Assembly: GCA_016202845.1 (NCBI GenBank)
Contig: JACQNW010000125.1
Location: 1 to 6,176, forward strand
Reading direction: 5' to 3'
From: Candidatus Aenigmatarchaeota archaeon
GTDB lineage: Archaea > Aenigmatarchaeota > Aenigmatarchaeia > GW2011-AR5
DNA length: 6,176 nucleotides
Part shown: piece after piece, positions 5,119-6,176 of the stretch
Layout: the number at the start of each line of letters is the position of its first letter
Numbering within the stretch: position 1 is the first letter of the stretch
Translations under genes and position numbers: made by a program
Notes under the pieces: generated by a model
The model's database searches: none
What the model was told of the DNA's origin: nothing
What the model saw: the letters and a program-made list of their open reading frames with translations, nothing else

Positions 5119-6044
5119 AATGTTTAGTTACTGGCGGCGCAGGTTTCATTGGCAGCAACCTGGCAGAGACACTGCTCGCAGAGGGGAATGAAGTTGTAAT
5201 ACTAGATGATTTTTCCATGGGAAAAATGCATAACATATCTGGCATAAAAAATAAAATTACGCTTATCAAAGGGGACCTTAGAGACGAAAAGAGCGTGTTC
5301 AGGGCTGCAAAGGGTTGTGATGTGATATTTAATGAAGCAGCTGCCTCATCAAGCCCAATGTTCATGAAAGAATTGAGAAAAAGCGTTGCAATAAATACAG
5401 ACGGTTTTATCAACATACTTCATGCAGCAATAAAGTACAACAGCAAACTTGTCTATGCTTCAACATCATCAGTGTACGCTAACAATAAAGGTTCTCTTAA
5501 AGAGGACATGCAAGTAACGCCTCCAAATTTTTATAGTGTAACAAAATTGGTGAATGAACATCTTGCATATCTGTTTTCCAGGGAATACGGACTTCAAACA
5601 ATAGGGTTCAGGTACATGAGTGTTTATGGCCCGCACGAAAATGGGAAAGGCATCTACGCCAACATGGCTACCCAATTCTTGTGGGAAATGCTTAATGGCA
5701 AGGCGCCAATAATTTTCGGTGATGGCAGGCAAACGAGGGATTTTGTTTATGTAGCAGACGTTGTAAGGGCAAATATCCAAGCTGCCAATTCAAAGGTTGG
5801 AGGAGAAGTTGTTAACATTGGGACAGGCAGCGCCACTTCCCTAAATGAACTCGTAAGGAAAATAAACACTGTTTTGGGTACAAACATGCAGCCCCAATAT
5901 GCTGAAAACAATGTTAAAATGTACATTTACACACAAAAAGCAGAGATAAAGAAAGCACAAAAACTTTTAAACTGGGAGCCAAAAGTGGGCCTGGATGAAG
6001 GTCTCAAAAGAATAGCAGAACACTATAAAAATGGCGGCGCTTGA
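5115..6044 (+). CDS. NAD-dependent sugar-nucleotide epimerase/dehydratase (extended SDR; HldD/GalE-like)
   Basis: A 309-residue extended short-chain dehydrogenase/reductase, full length. It begins with the NAD-binding Rossmann motif TGGAGFIGSNL (6-16; G7, G10, G13) and an acidic pair D31-D32 after the second strand, which favours NAD over NADP. NEAAASSS (73-80) takes the place of the usual HxAA segment. The catalytic set is S117/S118 in YASTSSVY and Y140-K144 in YSVTK. FRYMSVYGP (165-173) and DGRQTRDFVYVADV (203-216) are substrate-binding signatures of nucleotide-sugar epimerases. In this operon, epimerisation of ADP-heptose at C6 (HldD) is the natural guess, but motifs do not separate it from UDP-sugar 4-epimerases. 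The ATG overlaps the phosphatase stop as ATGA; GGGGGT (5102-5107) is a possible ribosome site. It is the last gene before a stem-loop and a new promoter. Confidence 0.88.
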   Translation: MKCLVTGGAGFIGSNLAETLLAEGNEVVILDDFSMGKMHNISGIKNKITLIKGDLRDEKSVFRAAKGCDVIFNEAAASSSPMFMKELRKSVAINTDGFINILHAAIKYNSKLVYASTSSVYANNKGSLKEDMQVTPPNFYSVTKLVNEHLAYLFSREYGLQTIGFRYMSVYGPHENGKGIYANMATQFLWEMLNGKAPIIFGDGRQTRDFVYVADVVRANIQAANSKVGGEVVNIGTGSATSLNELVRKINTVLGTNMQPQYAENNVKMYIYTQKAEIKKAQKLLNWEPKVGLDEGLKRIAEHYKNGGA

Positions 6045-6060
6045 GCAAATACGTTGCTCA
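6042..6060 (+). other. Stem-loop starting at the epimerase stop codon
   Basis: TGAGCAAATACGTTGCTCA forms a perfect seven-base stem (6042-6048 with 6054-6060) and a five-base loop, and its left arm includes the TGA stop. No T-run follows, so it is not a standard intrinsic terminator. It could mark or protect the 3' end of the message. Confidence 0.5.
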
Positions 6061-6069
6061 GACGAGAAG

Positions 6070-6082
6070 TTGACAGTGTCAA
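6070..6082. repeat. 13-base palindrome TTGACAGTGTCAA, candidate operator
   Basis: Six-base perfect arms around one central base, ending eight bases before the TATA box at 6091, where a regulator would sit next to the BRE/TATA complex. It differs from the GTATGA/TCATAC motif of the divergent region, so any protein binding it is likely a different one. Its TTGACA is also 17 bases from TATATA, so it could instead be read as a bacterial -35 element. Confidence 0.4.
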
Positions 6083-6090
6083 AGAAAATC

Positions 6091-6098
6091 TATATATA
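6091..6098 (+). promoter_or_regulatory. TATA box for the gene at the right edge
   Basis: TATATATA preceded by the purine-rich GAAAATC (6084-6090), a reasonable BRE. The box centre is about 26 bases before ATG 6121 and there is no ribosome site in between, so a leaderless archaeal transcript starting at the ATG is expected. This is the cleanest promoter in the window and separates the next gene from the operon. Confidence 0.65.
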
Positions 6099-6120
6099 AA
6101 TACGCCGTATAAGTATCCTT

Positions 6121-6176
6121 ATGCCAGATGAAAATAAAAGAAAGAGGAGCTTTTTCCTTTTTGATATAATAAAATA
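6121..6176 (+). CDS. Start of an unidentified gene, cut by the right edge
   Basis: Eighteen codons are visible (MPDENKRKRSFFLFDIIK) followed by TA, which could begin Tyr or a stop. The reading is supported mainly by the TATA box at the leaderless distance. The residues show an acidic then basic start (KRKR) followed by a hydrophobic stretch (SFFLFDII), which might be the beginning of a membrane segment, but too little is present to assign a family. The other ATG here (6128) opens a frame that ends after 13 codons. Confidence 0.45.
   Translation, partial: MPDENKRKRSFFLFDIIK

Noticed and set aside
5108..5416. 102-codon minus-strand frame
   Set aside because: Antisense to the epimerase's NAD-binding domain; no independent signal.
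6042..6060. Intrinsic terminator
   Set aside because: The stem is good but no T-run follows, so it is recorded only as a stem-loop.

Overview
The window holds two divergently transcribed operons, both for making and using an activated sugar, most likely a nucleotide-linked heptose. The host looks archaeal. Two of the three upstream regions have a TATA-like box about 26-30 bases before an ATG with no Shine-Dalgarno sequence, as in leaderless archaeal transcripts. Internal operon genes carry AGGTG/GGAGG ribosome sites that overlap the previous gene's end. DNA is A+T-rich with frequent ATA isoleucine codons. A small-genome (DPANN-type) or related uncultivated archaeon seems plausible, but no rRNA or other lineage marker is present, so this stays an inference. 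A bacterial origin is not fully excluded, because a TTGACA-17-TATATA arrangement also exists near the right end.

Left operon (minus strand, read from 2502 toward 1): a divergent type I phosphomannose-isomerase-like cupin protein; an RfaE1/HldE-type PfkB sugar kinase; then a sugar nucleotidyltransferase that begins with a ribbon-helix-helix DNA-binding domain and runs off the left edge. The first 80 bases are a perfect 40+40 inverted repeat inside this last gene, most simply a fold-back assembly artefact at a contig end.

Divergent control region (2503-2656): one TATA-like box for each direction and two inverted pairs of the same GTATGA/TCATAC motif, one next to each box. These look like shared operators.

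Right operon (plus strand, 2657-6044): a family 9 (heptosyltransferase-type) glycosyltransferase with an N-terminal cysteine cluster; an RfaE2/HldE-type nucleotidyltransferase; a HAD-IIB (Cof-like) phosphatase; and an extended SDR sugar-nucleotide epimerase. The last three genes overlap or abut their predecessors. Downstream lie a small stem-loop, a 13-base palindrome, a strong TATA box and the first 18 codons of a further open frame.

Together the genes match the steps of ADP-heptose synthesis: kinase (HldE-N), 7-phosphatase (the HAD protein in the place of GmhB), nucleotidylation (HldE-C), epimerisation (HldD-like SDR) and transfer (GT9). No sedoheptulose-7-phosphate isomerase (GmhA) is visible here; the PMI-like protein may do a ketose/aldose isomerisation for this or a parallel mannose branch. 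The most unusual items are the DNA-binding/nucleotidyltransferase fusion and the shared inverted motifs it could bind.
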